Positions 4,747-5,027 of a stretch of 5,027 bases of DNA are shown here, in pieces (position 1 is the stretch's first letter; the number at the start of each line of letters is the position of its first letter). The position numbers and the translations under genes are program-made. The notes beneath the pieces were generated by a model. The model saw only the letters and a program-made list of their open reading frames with translations, searched no databases and was not told the origin of the DNA. Origin of the DNA: Rhodobacterales bacterium (GTDB lineage Bacteria > Pseudomonadota > Alphaproteobacteria > Rhodobacterales > Rhodobacteraceae); the NCBI GenBank assembly GCA_025357355.1, contig JANXPK010000530.1, positions 1-5,027 of the forward strand, written 5' to 3'.

Positions 4747-5027
4747 GGCGGGACCGTACATCCTCTCCACCAGAAATGTCACAGGGCAATGCCCGACCGC
4801 CGGGTGGGCATCCATCGGTTACGGTCGAAGCTTTATGGTTACGACCCCCAACCGGTGAGGCTTTTGACGACGGAGCGGAATGCCCGCCCGAGGGGGGCGG
4901 TCCGGCAATGCCCGGCGCTTCGCTTGTCACCGGGCAAGAAGATGAATCGGATTGGTGGATCTGGAAGCTCTTGCGCAACTCTTCGGCCTGGCCCGAAGAC
5001 GCACCCTTCCCGGCGGCCTTGGTTAGG
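4747..5027. other. Hairpin-rich region after the MATE gene, no gene recognised
   Basis: This 281-base stretch has several short inverted repeats: GGGC-AAT-GCCC (4784-4794), CCGCCC-GAGGG-GGGCGG (4884-4900) and GCCCGG with CCGGGC (4910-4915 and 4930-4935). AATGCCCG occurs three times (4788, 4879, 4907), in three different frames. GGTTACG occurs twice, 21 bp apart (4817, 4838). No hairpin is followed by a T-run, though any of them could help end MATE transcription. Open frames exist on both strands and run to the window edge (described separately). The lower third-position GC and the repeat content suggest a structured intergenic or dispersed repeat rather than a clear gene. Confidence 0.5.
4776..5027 (+). 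CDS. Possible partial hypothetical protein running off the right edge
   Basis: From ATG 4776 the plus strand is open for 84 codons to the window end, beginning MSQGNARPPGGHPSV and including VTGQEDESDWWIWKLLRNSS (residues 52-71). Another in-frame ATG is at 4908. No Shine-Dalgarno sequence precedes either start, and codon use in the first half (two TTA, CGA, CCA, TTT) is unlike the neighbouring genes. The second half, with its acidic and Trp-rich stretch, looks more protein-like. I recognise no family. Competing minus-strand frames over the same bases are also open: one is closed by a TAA at 4841-4839, while another extends antisense into the MATE gene. The coding call is therefore weak. Confidence 0.22.
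   Translation, partial: MSQGNARPPGGHPSVTVEALWLRPPTGEAFDDGAECPPEGGGPAMPGASLVTGQEDESDWWIWKLLRNSSAWPEDAPFPAALVR

Noticed and set aside
3868..4815. A 315-codon open frame on the minus strand
   Set aside because: It is antisense to the MATE transporter, and its Gly/Gln/Glu-rich translation is typical of a complementary-strand shadow of a membrane protein.
1..5027. CRISPR array, transposon, tRNA or rRNA
   Set aside because: I saw no regularly spaced repeats, no transposase motifs with terminal inverted repeats, no cloverleaf with a T-loop consensus and no rRNA-like conserved stretch.

Overview
The window is GC-rich, has very high third-position GC in its clear genes, and carries dense, tightly packed metabolic genes. 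Protein style (a long acyl-CoA dehydrogenase preceded by a MerR-type regulator, tandem PaaI-type thioesterases, a DinF-like MATE transporter) suggests a chromosome segment from an alphaproteobacterium, most likely of the Rhodobacterales/Paracoccaceae type. This assignment rests on gene style and arrangement, not on a marker gene. I see no mobile element, CRISPR array, rRNA or tRNA.

Left part (1-2371, all on the minus strand, read right to left): a MerR-family regulator (2371-2012), a 66-residue lipoprotein with a Tyr/Gly/Trp-rich tail (1839-1639), a second MerR-family regulator (1516-1124), and the first 370 codons of an acyl-CoA dehydrogenase (1111 to beyond position 1). The last two form a tight operon with a 12-nt gap, and the ribosome binding site of the dehydrogenase directly abuts the regulator's stop codon. 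Upstream of this operon lies a perfect 14-bp palindrome (1584-1597) merged with a second imperfect palindrome. It sits just upstream of a plausible -10 box, which is where MerR-type regulators normally bind. The predicted leader RNA carries two interleaved complementary segment pairs, one of which covers the weak Shine-Dalgarno sequence.

Right part (2481-4746, all on the plus strand): two hotdog-fold PaaI-type thioesterases in tandem, followed by a 437-residue DinF-like MATE transporter, with gaps of only 10 and 12 nt. This operon diverges from the upstream MerR gene across 109 bp, so that regulator is the natural candidate to control it. The two MerR proteins are clear paralogues (about 45% identical by hand alignment). 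Each adjoins genes for acyl-CoA chemistry, one a dehydrogenase and the other thioesterases plus an exporter. The simplest reading is a locus for acyl-CoA breakdown and overflow: beta-oxidation-type dehydrogenation on one side, acyl-CoA hydrolysis and possibly product export on the other.

The final 280 bases (4747-5027) hold no gene I can name. They are rich in short hairpins, contain AATGCCCG three times, and have long open frames on both strands that run off the window edge with mediocre codon use. This looks more like a structured intergenic or repeat element than a confident gene. No fully novel system is evident. The most interesting candidates are the structured leader of the MerR/dehydrogenase operon, the paired MerR regulators, and the thioesterase-thioesterase-MATE operon.
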